NCBI GenBank assembly: GCA_951799405.1
Contig: OX637361.1
Span: 10,886,170 to 10,950,169 of the forward strand
Source: Agapetus fuscipes
Taxonomy: Eukaryota > Arthropoda > Insecta > Trichoptera > Glossosomatidae
Direction: 5' to 3'
Length of the DNA stretch: 64,000 nt
Below the pieces are notes generated by a model. It was not told the origin of the DNA and made no database searches. It was given only the letters and a program-made list of their open reading frames with translations. The position numbers were made by a program, and so were the translations under genes. Positions 1 to 10,800 of the stretch are shown piece by piece (within the stretch, counting starts at the first letter, position 1; each line of letters starts with the position of its first letter).

Positions 1-587
1 AATTACCTCTTTTGAAGATAAAACAAACACTACGGTGACGAAGTGTTAACATCGATAAGTTTGAAGAAAGTGAATAAAATAAGGACTTAATTGAAGATAT
101 CAGTAAATGAAAAGACCCTTTTTAATCATCACAATCTATTTACAAAAAGAAACAAATAAAAGAGAGCGCATTGTTGGTTGTTTAAACAAATCAAGTGGCA
201 AATAGAAACAAGCTGATATAGGTGCTAAGTGGCAGTATTTGTCAAGCACTCTTGCGTCACTCATTTTGCTGACATACTGCTCGCTCGACTCCCAGAGGGT
301 TCACGCAAACTGTGCCATAAGTACGCGCTATCCTCTCACTCCGTACAAATTATATGACACCGTCCCCATGACGTCACAACTCGCCTCGTACGCAGTAAGT
401 CATTCATTTTGTGCGATACGGAGCTGGCGGGTACGTTGGGGTACGCGATACTGTGCTTTGACACTTTGCACGCGGGTTCTCAAAAATACATGTCGAAAAA
501 AACTATAATTTTTTATTGACTTCAATGTGCCAAATTTTTTGTGTATTTGAAAGTTAAAAGAAACAAAATTCAACCTTTAACAAAAAC
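1..587. other. no feature recognised
   Basis: I see no recognisable coding or repeat element here. The part from about 240 to 480 is richer in G+C than its surroundings and holds an open frame of 89 codons, but nothing in that frame looks like a known domain. Confidence 0.4.
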
Positions 588-591
588 GTAA

Positions 592-839
592 CGCACGTTT
601 AATAATAAAGAGAAATAACTCGAAAATTGGTAAAATCGAGATTTTGTAATAAAACGCAAGAACAATGCGAGAAGAATAGGTAGAATGCGACAGCCGTTCA
701 ATTTGGACGAAGATGACCGAGATAAAGCATCGGCCGCCTTTTTCATCCCATACAAGTTGTACTGGCTGTCTGAACTTCAAACGTGATTTCCCAACATTCA
801 TGTTTTTTGAGTTATTGCTCTTTATTATAAAACGTGCGA
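592..839. mobile_element. MITE with ~35-bp terminal inverted repeats (family M2)
   Basis: The left end begins CGCACGTTTAATAATAAAG and runs on through GAGAAATAACTC. The right end (805-839) is its reverse complement with a few changes. The interior has no coding capacity. A second copy starts at 63963 and runs off the end of the window with almost the same end sequence, which makes this a repeat family rather than a chance palindrome. The superfamily is uncertain; TAA lies close to both ends and could be the target duplication. Confidence 0.7.
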
Positions 840-984
840 TAAGTTATCATTTCTTTCTGTAGAAAAATTGTGGTTCAGTTCAATTCAAAACTATTTGATC
901 CAAAATTTCATTTGTTTCACGTTCATTCAATAAAATAATTACCTAATGTTTATTTGCTTAGCCCTGTTTTTTGTGTGAATCATC

Positions 985-1221
985 ATCACATGAATATGTA
1001 ATTTGTTGTGTATGGTCTTTGACTTACAGGTTGGTATGCGGCTGACCACCCATGCTGTAGAAAATGGTTCACTTTGCCAATGTCACCCCTGTTTCAGGGA
1101 AGGTCGGCGAGAATTGCGCAGGGTGTGTGTTCATTTGAGAATTCGGGTTTTTTTTATTGTTAATCCACATGCGGCATGTTTAAGCGCGAACTTATACGTG
1201 TCTGCTGTCCGCAGCGTATAG
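985..1221 (+). repeat. V3 element (LINE 3' end)
   Basis: This copy carries the V3 landmarks in order: a GGTTGGTATGCGGCTGACC block, GGTTCACTTTGCCAATG, the hairpin CCCTGTTTCAGGG, and the GCGCGAACTTATACGTGTCTG block. It lacks the terminal TTTGCAACTTAGATT tail, so its 3' end is truncated or diverged. Family assignment as a LINE 3' UTR rests on the better copies near 26, 31 and 50.6 kb. Confidence 0.8.
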
Positions 1222-1689
1222 CGAATTTTAAAAATAAATAATGTTTTCTTTAACCACTGGAAAATGAACTCACACCCTTCCGTTTACAAATCCATAGCGT
1301 AACCCACTAGAAAACACAAGGCGTGATCTTTTCAAAAAGCACAAAATTCTCGTCCAATCAAGTGTTCTAGAATCCCAAATGAAGTAGGCAATTTCCAAAC
1401 ATAAAGATTGGCATTATCTGTTCGTATTTGAATATCATAACTTCACGCTAGTATTGTCCGTCCCCCATAAATAGTATTGTATTAAGGGTGGCAGGCAGGG
1501 TGGTTGGCAGCCTCACCCCAGCGCAGCGGGTCGCCATTGTGCGTTTTTATTGGTATGGTGTCGAGCCCATACCCCAAGTAGAAAAAATTACGTTTAAACT
1601 AAGCCAGTGCGTTTTAACAAAACTGTTTTCTTCTTCCTTTTATATCCTGTCCATTTATGAAACAAGTAATCGATATCTGAGTTTTCAGA
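1222..1689. other. no feature recognised
   Basis: About 470 bases without a recognisable element. A small GC-richer patch at 1480-1530 gives a short open frame with no family resemblance. Confidence 0.4.
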
Positions 1690-1890
1690 TTATTAGGTTG
1701 GCATGAAGTTGGCCACCCATGCCGTAAAAATGGTTCACTTTGCTAATGTCACTGATTATTTCAGCGAAGGTCAGCAAAACTTTCTATGTTTATGTCCATT
1801 TAAGGTTTGGTTTTGGAATTGTAAGCACATATGCAGCATTTGTTTGCATTTGTACGCGTGCCTGTTTGTGGGCATGCATTTAAAATGAAG
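1690..1890 (+). repeat. V3 element
   Basis: V3 landmarks are present from the GGTTGGCATGAAGTTGGCC block to GGGCATGCATTTAAAATG, with more substitutions than most copies. It runs directly into a (TA)n microsatellite. Confidence 0.75.
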
Positions 1891-1897
1891 TTTAAAT

Positions 1898-1898
1898 G

Positions 1899-1952
<54 letters not shown>

Positions 1953-1955
1953 AAA
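1898..1955. repeat. (TA)n microsatellite followed by poly(T)
   Basis: About 20 TA units are followed by a run of T. The T run is the A-rich tail of the minus-strand SINE that follows. Confidence 0.95.
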
Positions 1956-2135
1956 TAGATTTGTGGAAAGGAATGCAATCTACCAACCTATTTTACCTGG
2001 CCAGTTGTCTTCATGCGAAAGCAGAAGCTTGTGTGCATGCAACGGCATCTGTTGAACCAGGGTCAAAGTTATCGTCGCGGGATTCGAACCAGCGTTATCC
2101 GGTTCCAAATAACCTGTCTTGATCCCCGCGGCTAT
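1936..2135 (-). mobile_element. tRNA-derived SINE, family S3
   Basis: Read on the minus strand, a B-box-like GGTTCGAATCCCGCGACG is followed by the family body: CTTTGACCCTGGTTCAACAG, then GGCCAGG, AGGTTGGTAGATTGCATTCC and an A-rich tail. The same order recurs at 52.3 and 62.5 kb. The A-box end is poorly preserved here. Confidence 0.8.
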
Positions 2136-2189
2136 AACACCGACTATTATATCTTCGCAACATTGATTAGATTAGAATAGAATGTCAAC

Positions 2190-2370
2190 CGCCACTTCTT
2201 TCAGTGTCTCAAAGCATAGGCAACACAAAACAACACTATGCAGCCTATCACCTGTGCTCCAAAGGATCTGGACATCAGTGACCACTTCACCAACTTCAAC
2301 ACCTCTGCGGCATTCCAACAAGTGTCTCTGAAATCTGGGGAATTTCTCGCATAGGATATTTTAAAAAATG
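2190..2370 (+). pseudogene. 3' terminal fragment of a Jockey-like LINE (family D)
   Basis: This matches the segments at 2730-2905 and 53545-53710 through shared blocks such as AGTGTCTCAAA and AACACCTCTGCGGCA. In those copies the block follows the last codons of a reverse transcriptase. The frame is broken here, and a 64-codon antisense frame over it is not meaningful. Confidence 0.55.
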
Positions 2371-2419
2371 TAGACGAAGGATCTATTTGTGCCACAACTT
2401 CTGTCTCCTACAAGCTAAA

Positions 2420-2910
2420 CTGCCAGCTTTCTCGTCTTCTCTTCGGAGGTCTTCTTCCAGTTGGGTTCCTTGAAGAGCGGTTCGTAGGATCCAATCATCT
2501 CTCATTCTATTTACAACTTTGTACAAGTCTTCTCCATCTTACAAGGTCATCCACTCTTAACTCGTAGAACGACTCACATCCATCCCTTTGCAGTCGATAT
2601 CAAAACTATAAGAACTTGGTATTTTCACGACTCATTCATTTGTTTATGGAACGAATTACCGGCATCTGAGTTCCCACCCGAATTTAACTTTGCCTTATTC
2701 TAAACCAATATCAATCACCATTTACTTTCAGTGTCTCAAAACAAAGACAACGCAACGCAACACACACCACAAAACTACGCAGCCAACAGCCCTGCAAATT
2801 GATCAGGACATCAATTGCCACATCACCAACACCTCTATAGCACTATAACAAGTGCCATAGACCCCTAGAGTCTCCCACACAGGATTCCTTAAAAAACAGC
2901 AACACATTTT
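2420..2910 (+). pseudogene. Degraded C-terminus of a Jockey-like reverse transcriptase (family D)
   Basis: Allowing frame changes, the segment reads SSTLNSRRTTH, HPFAVDIKTIRTWYFHDSF and then LWNELPASEFPPEFNFALF. This is the C-terminal sequence usual after the RT domain of Jockey-group elements, where a WN-LP motif is followed by an F-x-P motif and a short helix. Stops and frameshifts show that it is dead. The downstream non-coding part is shared with 2190-2370 and with 53.5 kb. Confidence 0.65.
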
Positions 2911-3491
2911 TTCTTTAAATCCGTACTTCGTTTTCTATCTAATGCTTGTTTCATTTAACGTTTTAATTTCTTAAGATCTCGAACGGGATTTTCTCCCCAA
3001 AGGATCTGCTCTTGTCTCTATGCCAAAAGTGTTTAGATTATAAAACGCTCACTAAAAGTGCTGTTTCAGTTTTCATACACGTCGTGATTGAGTGCAAGCG
3101 TGTTATTTTATACTTGGGGTTTTGTTTAAGTGTCAGCCCATGGGACCCTACTTTTCGATTCTTTTTTATTGTTATGCTAATTCCTAATAAGGCAATGGCC
3201 GTTCATTAGCTGGCCTAATGAAAGCCGAAAGAAATGAACGTTTTTTTATAGGAAAATTCCATAGATTTCAGGTATTTACAAAAAGAAAACCTGCTTCTTA
3301 ACATAAACTTCAATATCCACACAATATTTTTATCTTAAATTTTGATTTCAATGAGTTTATTGTTAGTTTACATATTTTATTTTTACTCAATGAAGGCACT
3401 TTGTTTGATCATAAAAATATGAAAGAAGAAACATAAAAAAATAGTTTCGCCAAATTGAACTTTTATGTAAGTTGTAGGTAAAATGTGAAAG
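2911..3491. other. no feature recognised
   Basis: AT-rich sequence in which I see no repeat family, RNA gene or protein similarity. Confidence 0.4.
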
Positions 3492-3740
3492 TCTATATAA
3501 TCTATAATCTAAGTTGCAAGGATATATTCATTAAGAGCTCTCAAATGCATGCCCACAAACAAACACGTGTAGTTCGCGCTTACAAATGCTGATTGTGTAC
3601 TTACAAATAAAATCCAAACCTAAAATGAACATAAGCCCTACAACTTTTGCCGACTTTCCCTGACACAGGGGTGACATTGGCAAAGCGAACCATTTTTTAC
3701 AGTATGGGTGGTCAGCCTCATACCAACCTATAAGTCAAGA
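3492..3740 (-). repeat. V3 element, near full 3' UTR length
   Basis: On the minus strand it runs from CTTGACTTATAGGTTGG to the TTGCAACTTAGATTATAGATT tail. The hairpin CCCTG...CAGGG is changed to CCTGTGTCAGGG. It points away from the plus-strand copy that begins about 70 bases downstream. Confidence 0.85.
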
Positions 3741-3808
3741 AATTCCTATTTTTTTTCCTGATCTTCCAGTTTTTTCATGATTTACGGTTTTCAAAAAATA
3801 TTATAAGT

Positions 3809-4065
3809 TCCTTGACTTATACATAGATTGGTATGCGGCTGACCACCAATGCTGTAAAAATGGTTCACTTTGCCAATGTCACCCCTGTTACATGGAAGGA
3901 CGGCAAGAGTTGCAGGGTGGATGTCCATTTGAGATTTGGTTTTTATGTTGTAGGCTCACATGTGGCATGTGCAAGCGCAAACTTGTACATGTCTGGTTGT
4001 GAGAATGCATGTTATGTGAATCTCCAATGTAACGCATATTTGCAACTTAGATTAGATTAGATTAT
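3809..4065 (+). repeat. V3 element with (TTAGA)n tail
   Basis: It begins at CCTTGACTTATACATAG and ends in TTGCAACTTAGATTAGATTA. The pentamer tail is typical of LINEs that end in a short tandem repeat rather than poly(A). The conserved hairpin is damaged (TGTTACATGG). Confidence 0.85.
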
Positions 4066-4734
4066 AAATGTGGGCTACAAAATAATCGTTGAAAGTTGTC
4101 AATTTTATTTTGTGTAAGAAACGATATTTAAGATTGGATGTGTGATGATTTTTTTTTCAAAATGCTAGGATCTCAAACTTTTCGTTCATGTTAACTATGT
4201 GTTAACTTTAAAAATGGATCTTAAAATAGTTTCACAAAAGATAAAGATGTTCGCTATGCTAAATGTGCGTAGTAAAAGCCCCTTATCGTAATACGTCCCT
4301 TAGGAAATAGGCAATCTATATTACCTTGTACCTCGTAAATGCATATTCTCCTTTATGATATGCAAGTGCGATTCTTCATTCATAACTGGGGCTCCCCCCT
4401 GCAAAAATATATAATACGGGATAACAAATTACCCACGTACCTACTGTTATTCATATTTCATATTTATTTTTGATGTAACGAATAAGCAATGTGTTCGTAA
4501 GAACAAATGTACGCTATGTAAAAAGGAGTTGATAATGCAATATTAAAAAAATAATGGAAAAAGTATTGAAACGGTTATATATGTATTTTCAGTATCAAAA
4601 GTAATAATTCAAGTGGTAGGTACTCCTTTTTAAGAGAAAAACAGCAAAACTTGCGGAGTTCATATTGATTTATAATACAGATTTATTGACTTCTCGGATC
4701 GGATAAACTGATAAATTTATGGTCGTGTAGTCCA
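4066..4734. other. no feature recognised
   Basis: AT-rich stretch without a recognisable element. Confidence 0.4.
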
Positions 4735-4898
4735 TACTGTAATAACTGATTCAATTAGCCAACGTCACTCCTGTTTCAGGGAAGGTCGGCAAGAGTTACA
4801 GGGCTCATGTTCATTTGAGATTCGGTTTTTATTTTTTAACCACACATGTGGCATGAGAAAGTGCAAACTTATATTTTATATGAATATATCTTTGCAAA
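4735..4898 (+). repeat. V3 element, 5'-truncated
   Basis: It retains the part from the TACTGTAA block through CCCTGTTTCAGGGAAGGTCG to TATATCTTTGCAA. It abuts a second V3 copy in the same orientation, so the two form a tandem pair or a repeated use of the same target. Confidence 0.75.
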
Positions 4899-4900
4899 AA

Positions 4901-5155
4901 ACCCTTGACTTACAGGTTGGTATAAGGATGACCACCAATACTGTAAAAAAATGGTTTACTTTGCCAATGTCACCCCTGTTTCAGGGAAGGTTGGCAAGAG
5001 TTGCAGGGTTTATGTTCATTTAAGATTGGGTTTTTATATTGTAAGTCCACATGCGGCATGTTTAAGCGCGAACTTAAACGTGTCTTCTTGTGGGAATGCA
5101 TTTAATATGAATCCCATATGTAATATATCATTGCAACTTAGATTATAGATATTAT
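4901..5155 (+). repeat. V3 element
   Basis: It extends from CCCTTGACTTACAGGTTGG to the tail TTGCAACTTAGATTATAGAT, with the CCCTGTTTCAGGG hairpin intact. Confidence 0.85.
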
Positions 5156-5509
5156 AGAACAAAGTTGATGGGTTATAAAGATGTCAATAATCTAAAGCTC
5201 GTTGTATCAAAATGTACGGTATACAAATGTTCTGCGAGAACTATTTGCAGTTTTTGCGCAATATTTCGCACAAATATGATCCCGCTATTGTTCCAATGAG
5301 CCGACATTAACAGAAATGATTGCCAGATTCGTGTGAACTGAATCCCCGCGGGGTTGCCATATAAATAAATATATAATCCCTAAGCCCTACTGCCAATATC
5401 GCAAATTGAGTCATTTAGGGAAAAATTGTAATGGATCTGCAGTCGGATGATGGCAATAATTTTATTGTGCAAATTTATTATTGTTGCAGAAAAAATATAG
5501 CTATTATTC

Positions 5510-5800
5510 TTCTTCTTCTTCTTGTGCCACTTCTAACGAAGATCGGCGATCATCATAGCTATTTTGATTTTTGATGCTGCGGCCCGAAACAGGGACTTGG
5601 TGCTTCTGCCGAACCACTGTCGCAGGTTCTTCAGCCACGATGTCCTTCGGCGTCCCTGAGATCTTCTCCCCTCAATCTTACTCTGAATGATAAGATGAAG
5701 GAGACGGTACTTCTCATTTCTCATAATGTGACCGAAGTACATTAGCTTTCTCTGCTTAATGGTAGGCAGGAGCTCCTTTGTAGTGCGCATTCGTTGAAGT
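5510..5800 (-). pseudogene. 5'-truncated LINE, RT C-terminus (family H)
   Basis: The minus strand keeps 85 codons open, reading LLPTIKQRKLMYFGHIMRNE and later SWLKNLRQWFGRSTKSLFRA, the C-terminal region common to many arthropod 'endonuclease-reverse transcriptase' LINE proteins. The catalytic RT core is absent, so this is a dead 5' truncation. After the stop come GAAGTGGCACAAG and an (AAG)n-type tail. The better copy at 49.76-50.23 kb differs at about 6 of 86 residues. The LINE clade is uncertain. Confidence 0.85.
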
Positions 5801-5872
5801 TAATATTCTGCCATTATTCTCGTTAATACTTTTTGATTTGTTGAAATGTATTTTTCAAATGTTTACTTGTTT

Positions 5873-6200
5873 GTCCGGTCGATAGCTCAGTTGGCAGAGT
5901 GCTTGCATTCCATGCCATGAGCTCGGGCTCGAATCCCACCGAGGCGAGGGTGTCAGAAATGATTTCCCGTTTCGTCGTTTATTTCCAACTCCAAAATAAA
6001 ATACCGGTAAGTTTACTCAGCATTGACAAGAAATGAGTACAAGCCTCCTCGGGAGCTGGGAAACCCCCACTGAATCTTATGTAGTTGGTATAAGGCCAGC
6101 ACCCTTACCTGTAAAAATAAATAGATTCCACTTGACACATGTGAAACCCTTCGAGAAAACGCGGCAAGAAGTTACACTAGATGTGTAGCTTAGTTGCGTT
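5873..6200 (+). mobile_element. tRNA-derived SINE, family S1, near full length
   Basis: The head has an RNA polymerase III A box (TAGCTCAGTTGGCAGAGTGC) and a B box (GGCTCGAATCCC) spaced as in a tRNA. A body of about 250 bases follows, with AAATAAAATACCGG, GAAATGAGTAC, CGGGAGCTGGGAAACCCCCA and a 3' end around ACTAGATGTGTAGCTTAGTT. It is among the most complete S1 copies in the window. The head has left the tRNA fold, so it is not a tRNA gene. Confidence 0.9.
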
Positions 6201-6804
6201 TTTAACGTTTATTTGTTCCTTAACTTAGAGCTAAGGCTGACCACCCATAATGTACAAAATAGTTCGACTTGTCTCTGTTTGAGGTAAGGTCAGTAAGGCC
6301 CGGTAGTTTCATCGTTAGCATATGCGCCTAATAGCATAAAAATGACTTACTATAGCTTAAAATCTTAAAAACGGTATTTTGAAATATGCTTTAGCAAGAA
6401 AATAGTCTAATAGCAACAATATTTTTGCTAGCCAATCTTGGGGAGCATACGTTTTATGCTTTAGCTAATTCCAAGTCTTTTCTCATCTGTTATTTACAGC
6501 GGCTTTGTAGTTTTGAGTCGAATTTTAGCAATTATTCCTTTAGGAAACACACAGTATTTACTTCAATTTTGTCATGGAAAGCAACGGGTCAGATTTCGAA
6601 AGAATTACTGATTATGTTTGCAGGTGCAAATCGAAAATATTTCGTCTCCCTCAATGTCTCCGAGTATTTGGTAGGAACGCGGAAGAATTCACTCGGCACA
6701 ACGTTTGAAATTATTGGCAAACAAATCACAACGGATTTATGAACCTATCTACAACACAGTTTGTAAAATCCGTTTTTAAATGCCTCACTATCAATATTTA
6801 ATCA
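6201..6804. other. no feature recognised
   Basis: It holds a 105-codon open frame at 6425-6742 with no recognisable domain and AT-driven composition, which I do not accept as a gene. A weak V3-like trace (CTGACCACCCATAATGTA) occurs near 6237-6255. Confidence 0.35.
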
Positions 6805-7157
6805 CTAATAATAATAATACAATATTTTTATAGCGCCTTTTCATGACTCTTGGGCATCCCAAAGGCGCTTGCTCATATGAGCGCGCGAACAGGTGGGTCT
6901 TCAACCCCTTTCTAAAAGTACTCTCCAGATCCATTTCGCGCAGGTCATCTGGGAGGCCGTTCCATATCGTTGGAGCAGCCACCTTGAAGGCTCGATCTCC
7001 AAAAACGGTCTTCTTTTTCCTTCTTGGAAACTCTATCCGACTGCGACATGATGCTGCTGATCGCAGTGTTGCTGTTCTGCTGCTTGTGGTGGCTGGAGTT
7101 ATCATATCCTTTAAATATTTCGGTGCGGTCCCACGCAGGCTCTTGAAGACCAGCAAC
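6805..7157 (-). pseudogene. 5'-truncated L2/CR1-like LINE, RT C-terminus
   Basis: The minus-strand frame reads VFKSLRGTAPKYLKDMI, then KTVFGDRAFKVAAPTIWNGL and GLKTHLFARSYEQAPLG. This is the conserved tail after the RT domain in L2/CR1-group elements. The 3' UTR is GGCGCTATAAAAATATTG followed by (ATT)n, also L2-like. Over its whole length it is almost identical to 35.2-35.55 kb. One base change turns the stop found in that copy into a Cys codon, so the frame runs into the 3' UTR. Similarity ends abruptly at about 7157, the 5' truncation point. Confidence 0.85.
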
Positions 7158-7504
7158 AAATCATATATTATCACAGGGCGCCATCCTTGTTGGTGCATTG
7201 CAGGCGGACGTCAATATGGCATCTGACAGTTATAAAAAACTACCATAGACAAAAAAAATCTTGAATTTGTGGCTGTTGACCATATTATTTATGTGGCCAA
7301 ATGCAGTATTTGAGGTTTTTTTTTACATTTTTCAAGTTTTAGTCACGATGGTAGCAATGCAATTACTTCGGAATCTTCGGTATATACTACAGATAGCCTA
7401 TAGGCAAAATGCGAATGAAAATACTTTTTTGGTGTTACTATAGCATATCTCGGGCGTAAAATATGGTATATAAACTACTTTAGCTTAAAATGTGAAAATA
7501 CCGG

Positions 7505-7592
7505 CCCTAAGAGTTGCGGGCTTTATGTTCATTTTAATTTCGGGTTTTTATTTTGTATGAACACACGCAGTCTGTGTAAGCGAAAACTTACC
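7505..7592 (+). repeat. V3 fragment
   Basis: An internal piece only: AGAGTTGCGGGCTTTATG, GTTCATTTTAATTTCGGG and a diverged GCGAAAACTTACC. Both ends are missing. Confidence 0.6.
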
Positions 7593-8227
7593 AAACTTTA
7601 ACCGAGCGTGAACTTGAAATATCGGCAATCTAGGGTTTTTGCTAAAAATGAGATGTATAACACATACAATTTTATGAAAAAGAAAATTTCATTTTTCATT
7701 TTAGAAAAAAACCACATTTAAATTTTGTTTAGTTTTACTTTGAAATACAATTTTCATGAAAAAAAAATTAAGCTAGCGATCTAAAAAGCGTTCTTTACAA
7801 AAGTGTCAGGCTTCCACGATCAGTTTCAGATGCTTGACCCTTTCGAATTTTGACCGTGGCCTATTGTTTTGTCTGCTTATTTACATTTCGTTTCAAAGTC
7901 TGTATGTAACATCTTTCGAGCTGTATTACTCAAAGAGCAAGAATTTCTGCCATACTTGGAGTGTACAATATTCCCTAAGTCTATTTGATTAAGGCATTTG
8001 ATATCTGGTTTTGACTATGTGTCAGAATGCCTGCTAGAAGCGCTTTAATTGTTGGGGTCAAGATGACGGCGCCCCTATTAAGATAAGTACATTCTCCTCT
8101 CATTACGTGGACGACGCTATCTTGCCCTGAAATAGCGGCTCAACTTCCGTCTTATCGATCTTACGTGAACTATGAACTGACCAGACACAGTGGAGTTGAA
8201 TCTAGATTAAAATAAAAATTACCTTGT
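7593..8227. other. no feature recognised
   Basis: AT-rich sequence with no family resemblance that I can support. Confidence 0.35.
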
Positions 8228-8300
8228 CATGATTCACATAAGTTTTATTTGTTTAATACACGACCACTTTCGGGAGAAGCAGTTTTCAAACTGACAAAAA
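8228..8300 (-). other. Degenerate hammerhead-like retroelement end
   Basis: On the minus strand, GTTTGAAAACTGCTTCTCCC is followed by GAAAGTGGTCGTGTATTAAA and an A/T-rich tail. The order (core remnant, hairpin, CGAAA, GT-rich helix, AAATAAAA) resembles the better motifs at 14.4 and 48.3 kb, but the CUGANGA core is lost. I treat it as a relic of the same class. Confidence 0.35.
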
Positions 8301-8397
8301 GTGGAAACGTATTTGAGAAGAATAAAATTATGTATCAGATTTGTGTACAAAACTAAACTGAGCATTTTTAATACAGCTCACAGGTCAACCTCATTTC

Positions 8398-8580
8398 CGC
8401 CACTGGGGGCTGGTACTCATTTCTTGTGAAGGCTGAGTAAGCCTCACCGATATTTTTATTTTGGGTTTGAAATAAACACCAAAACGGGAAATCATTTCTG
8501 ACACCCTCGGCGGGATTCGAACCCGAGCTCACAGCATAGAATGCAAGCATTCTACCAACTGAGCTATCGACTGGACCGGA
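8398..8580 (-). mobile_element. SINE S1, 3'-truncated
   Basis: On the minus strand the head is TCCAGTCGATAGCTCAGTTG with a B box GGGTTCGAATCCCG. The copy ends in the CCAGCCCCCAGTGG part of the body and lacks the ~100-base 3' end. Confidence 0.85.
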
Positions 8581-8621
8581 TAATAATACTAACTTTATTT
8601 ATACCAAAAATACCTCCTAAT

Positions 8622-8772
8622 AAGACGGTAAGAGTTGCAGGACTTATGCTCATTTAAGATTTTGGTCTTTTTTTGTAAGTACACATGCAGCATGTGTTAA
8701 TGCAAACTAATTTATGAACATGCATTAAATATGTATCTTTAATAAGAATATATCTTTGCAAATATGATTATA
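8622..8772 (+). repeat. V3 element, 5'-truncated
   Basis: It starts inside the family at GACGGTAAGAGTTGCAGG and continues to ATATCTTTGCAAATATGATT. The 3' part is diverged. Confidence 0.7.
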
Positions 8773-9415
8773 AATACTTGATTTATCTTAACCCATTTAT
8801 TTTACAGGTTTCTCTGATTCGAGTATCTTAGTTAGTTTTATTTTTATTTTAAACAAGAATACTGCAGCTTAATTTATTTTTAACATAAATAAGGTGATTA
8901 TAAACAATTGATTGCGCAAATTAAAGCATTCTACAATTCGTTCTACTTTTCAATAAATATTTCACAGGAACGATTGCATTACTCAAAAGTCACTCAAATT
9001 CGTGCGCAAGTTCATCTCGCATCCACATCTTTCTACGTACACCATCTTAGAGGTATTATTTATCACTCCACATTGCCTAGCTGGAGGTATTTGATAATAG
9101 TTTTGCTATTTAGTATCGGGAATATATATATATATATATATAGAATACTCAGAATACTCGGGTAGAGTCATAATCTCCTCCGCAATGCGCTGCACGGGTA
9201 GATTATCTATTCAATTAAGCCAATAAAATAGGGGTAAAGATACCACCTAGTCTTCGTCTTCTTCTTCAAGAAAACTATAAGTGGAATTGGGCTGTGAAAA
9301 ACTACACATATAGTATGACTCTTGCCTGCGCTATGATTTGATGAAAATGATGGATGATTTATTTCCGATGATCACAGACCTTTTCAAGGGCGCCGTGGCT
9401 CTTCGAAAACAGCAT
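8773..9415. other. no feature recognised; short (TA)n at 9121-9142
   Basis: Apart from a (TA)n run there is no recognisable element. An 85-codon open frame crosses the TA repeat and is not credible as a gene. Confidence 0.4.
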
Positions 9416-9417
9416 TT

Positions 9418-9632
9418 TCAAATGTTATCCCCAAAGGGATCGCATATGGCGATTTGGGATCTATTTACTTTTACGTTTAAAAGGGCCGGCCTTACACTTA
9501 CAACTTTCAATTGAAGTGGGGGTATCACAGCTCCCGGGGGGGGGGAGGGGGCTGGTTCCCATTTTTTGTAAAGGCTGAGTAGGTACACCTTGTGATCGAA
9601 CTCTTCCTCTCGGCATGGAATGCAAGCATTCA
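9418..9632 (-). mobile_element. SINE S1 with internal deletion
   Basis: The 3' body (CTTTGGGGATAACATTTG, the polymorphic G-rich stretch at 9535-9552 and GGCTGAGTAGG) is joined directly to the GATCGAACTCTTCCTCTCGG part of the head. About 75 bases between them are missing, and the A box is lost. The SINE at 55.9 kb shows nearly the same junction. Confidence 0.8.
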
Positions 9633-9829
9633 AAGAAGGATGAAAGCATACAAGTGTAATTTTAAAGAGAAAAATCAAACTAATGGAACCTGCAGTTACG
9701 ACATATTACCTCTTTTAGCAACATCTTCGAAGGAAAAATTTTGGGGAGAAGAAAAAAAGATTATCCAAGAACTTCATGCTTCCAAAATATGAAGAGGATC
9801 ATAGATGTTTCTTCCTTTTTGAAGTTGAA

Positions 9830-10106
9830 GAGGATGGAAACCAACAGAAACAGATGGTTAGCACAACAAAGCACTGCCTTTACAAGAGGATGGCAACCGA
9901 TAGATACAGATAGCTGACGCAACAAGGCACTGCCTTTACAAGAGGATGGCAACCAACAGATACAGATAGCTGACGCAACAAGGCACTGCCTTTACGAAAA
10001 GATGGCAACCAACAGAGAAAGGTATCTGTCTCTACAAGCCACTGCCTTTACAAGAGGATGGCAACCAGCAGAAACAGATAGCTGCACTACAAGGCACTGC
10101 CTTAAA
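9830..10106 (+). repeat. 56-bp minisatellite, about 5 units
   Basis: Units begin at 9830, 9886, 9942, 9998 and 10054, each starting GAGGATGGCAACCA (or a close variant) and ending AAGGCACTGCCTTTACAA. Units 2 and 3 are nearly identical. One related monomer lies at 12857-12912, beside decayed LINE coding, which suggests the array grew from a LINE-derived segment. Confidence 0.9.
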
Positions 10107-10168
10107 TAATAATATTAGGATGATTTATTTGGTGAGCGCTGTTTTTGTGTGAATCACACCTCGCAAGA
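10105..10168 (-). mobile_element. SINE S2, 3' tail fragment
   Basis: Plus-strand TAATATTAGGATGATTTATT and GGTGAGCGCTGTTTTTG are the reverse complement of the S2 3' end. It directly follows the minisatellite. Confidence 0.75.
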
Positions 10169-10611
10169 GTAGATGATGATGACTGACAAGGAAACACACA
10201 ACAATAGAAAACTAAGGATGTTTTTAGGCAATAATTGAATATTTTTTGCTCTCAAGTATCCGGGTAGCAGGATGTATGAGGAGAGCAATGCGAGGAGATG
10301 TAACGGCGCGTCACGTACCACAGAAAACCAAATATAAAACATTACGCACCAACTTAAAAATAAATATTTATACAAAGGAAAGCACTGCCTCTAGTGAGCG
10401 TTTTAGTTTCGATATACTTTTGGTTAAACGCTTTGGTGGAGTGTAAACGCGAAGCCGGTACAGGGCGATTGTTATTCTAAGCGCGTACACACCTTGTATT
10501 GATTACCGACCCTCACTGCTTGTACCGTACACCCTCTCCGCCTTATGTGCTCCCGTTAGCCTGATACCAACGCTTACGCTGGAGACCAAACCTTGAAACT
10601 GTTGCGAAACA

Positions 10612-10660
10612 TTCTTCTTCTTTTTGTGCCTCTTCAGCGAAGATTGGCCATTGTATTATA
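10612..10660 (-). pseudogene. LINE family H, extreme 3' end only
   Basis: The short segment TTCTTCTTCTTTTTGTGCC then TCTTCAGCGAAGATTGGC matches the stop-codon region and (AAG)n tail of the family H copies at 5.5 and 50.2 kb. Confidence 0.55.
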
Positions 10661-10800
10661 GGTTCCAATCCTGTGTTTCTAACAAAACCAATGTCTAAGA
10701 TGCCAAGGTTATTTCACGTATGAACACCAAAGCCAAACTTCTAACCTAACGTTAGTCAAAAAACAAAACAAAAAATATGTTTGAGCGTGTATTTGTACTT

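Noticed and set aside
6425..6742. 105-codon open frame as a gene
   Set aside because: No motif, no splice or promoter context and AT-driven residues. I cannot support it.
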